Shown in pieces: positions 63,585 to 64,000 of a DNA stretch of 64,000 nt. The notes below the pieces were generated by a model. That model ran no database searches, was not told the DNA's origin, and saw only the letters and a list, made by a program, of their open reading frames with translations. This DNA comes from Hygrocybe punicea. Taxonomy: Eukaryota; Basidiomycota; Agaricomycetes; Agaricales; Hygrophoraceae. Where the stretch lies: NCBI GenBank assembly GCA_963556145.1, contig OY744461.1, positions 2,046,001 to 2,110,000 on the forward strand, read 5' to 3'. The position numbers and the translations under genes were made by a program. Numbering within the stretch: position 1 is the first letter of the stretch; the number at the start of each line of letters is the position of its first letter.

Positions 63585-64000
63585 GTTGCGGCTGCTGCAT
63601 TGCTGTAGCTGCTGGTGCTGGTGCTGCATCCTGGTGACGCTGCTGTTGCTGCTGCTGCCATCATCATCACTGCTACTGCCATTGTTGCTGCTGCTGCTGC
63701 TGCTGCTGCCATTGTTGTTGCTGCTACTGCCATTGTTGCTGCTGCTGCTGTTGTTGCTGCTGCTACCATTGCTGCTGCCATTGTTGCTGCTGCCATCATT
63801 GCCGCTGCTGCCATTGTCGCTGCTGCTGCTGCCGTCATTGCTGCTGCTGCAATCATCATTGCTGCGGCCATCATTGTTGCTGTGGCTGTCATTGCTGTTG
63901 CTGCCATTGTTGCTGTTGCTGCTGTCATCACGTCATGGCTGCTGCTGCTGTTGCTGTAGCCATTGCTGTAGTTGTTGCCGCTGTCATTGCCGCTGTTGAT
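63585..64000. repeat. CTG/CCATTG triplet microsatellite, runs off the window
   Basis: About 415 bp of CTG, TTG and CCATTG/CCATCATTG triplets. Long Leu-, Ala-, Cys- and Met/Thr-rich frames on both strands are composition artefacts. Similar in kind to 57249-57760. Confidence 0.9.

Noticed and set aside
63521..63999. Poly-Leu and poly-Ala/Met ORFs at the window end
   Set aside because: Triplet microsatellite; no real gene signal.

Overview
The window looks like genomic DNA of an agaricomycete (mushroom-forming basidiomycete). Genes are split by very short introns (about 42-60 nt, GTRAGT/GTATGT...YAG), and nearly all recognisable proteins are agaricomycete-type families: Tc1/mariner-like DDE transposases with introns, pogo and hAT transposases, JmjC-like and NACHT/WD40 fragments. 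Most of the 64 kb is a graveyard of nested mobile elements. Only four coding units read through without a disabling change: a seven-TM membrane protein (36147-35038), a Ulp1-protease/DDE transposase unit (30084-33862), a Tc1-like transposase (45540-44345) and the ORF1 of a LINE (54772-53273). A 78-aa unknown ORF (28073-28361) is also open.

Layout. 0.1-5.6 kb: two convergent multi-exon genes, each reconstructable across introns but carrying in-frame stops (JmjC-like on +, a WN/VPW-motif agaricomycete family on -). 5.9-6.3 kb: 44-bp minisatellite. 6.7-16.6 kb: two decayed Tc1-like transposases, each facing a decayed accessory gene (PB1-like, Cys/WA-motif and SAM-like segments); one accessory gene is split by a pogo element with TA duplications, and an 8-bp-TSD TIR element lies in the other. 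16.5-19.7 kb: inverted repeat arm, degenerate repeats and a dynein heavy chain fragment. 19.8-27.8 kb: another transposase and another accessory gene, each interrupted by an 8-bp-TSD TIR element. 30.0-34.0 kb: intact pogo-type element with a Ulp1-like protease. 35-36.1 kb: host membrane protein. 38.2-39.2 kb: NACHT/WD40 remnants. 40.2 kb: foldback MITE. 40.46-45.92 kb: a complete 5.5-kb Tc1-like element with 377-bp TIRs, an intact 5-exon transposase and a broken accessory gene containing a solo LTR. 46.49-54.95 kb: a Tad1-like LINE containing a TIR element that itself contains an autonomous hAT element. 56.2-61.6 kb: a fifth accessory gene broken by TIR elements, one nested in another of its own family. 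63.3-64 kb: tandem and CTG-type repeats.

How the parts relate. The same transposase/accessory pair recurs at several loci, and in the complete element the duplicated TIR supplies the start region of both genes. A fixed-length 54-bp dyad module (outer ACCTCGCG/CGCGAGGT, centre usually TCAATTGA) recurs in at least ten places across several TIR families; the LINE inserted into one of these centres. Many disabling changes are CGA to TGA, and one of two sister TIR elements is stripped of CpG, pointing to CpG-directed mutation of repeats.
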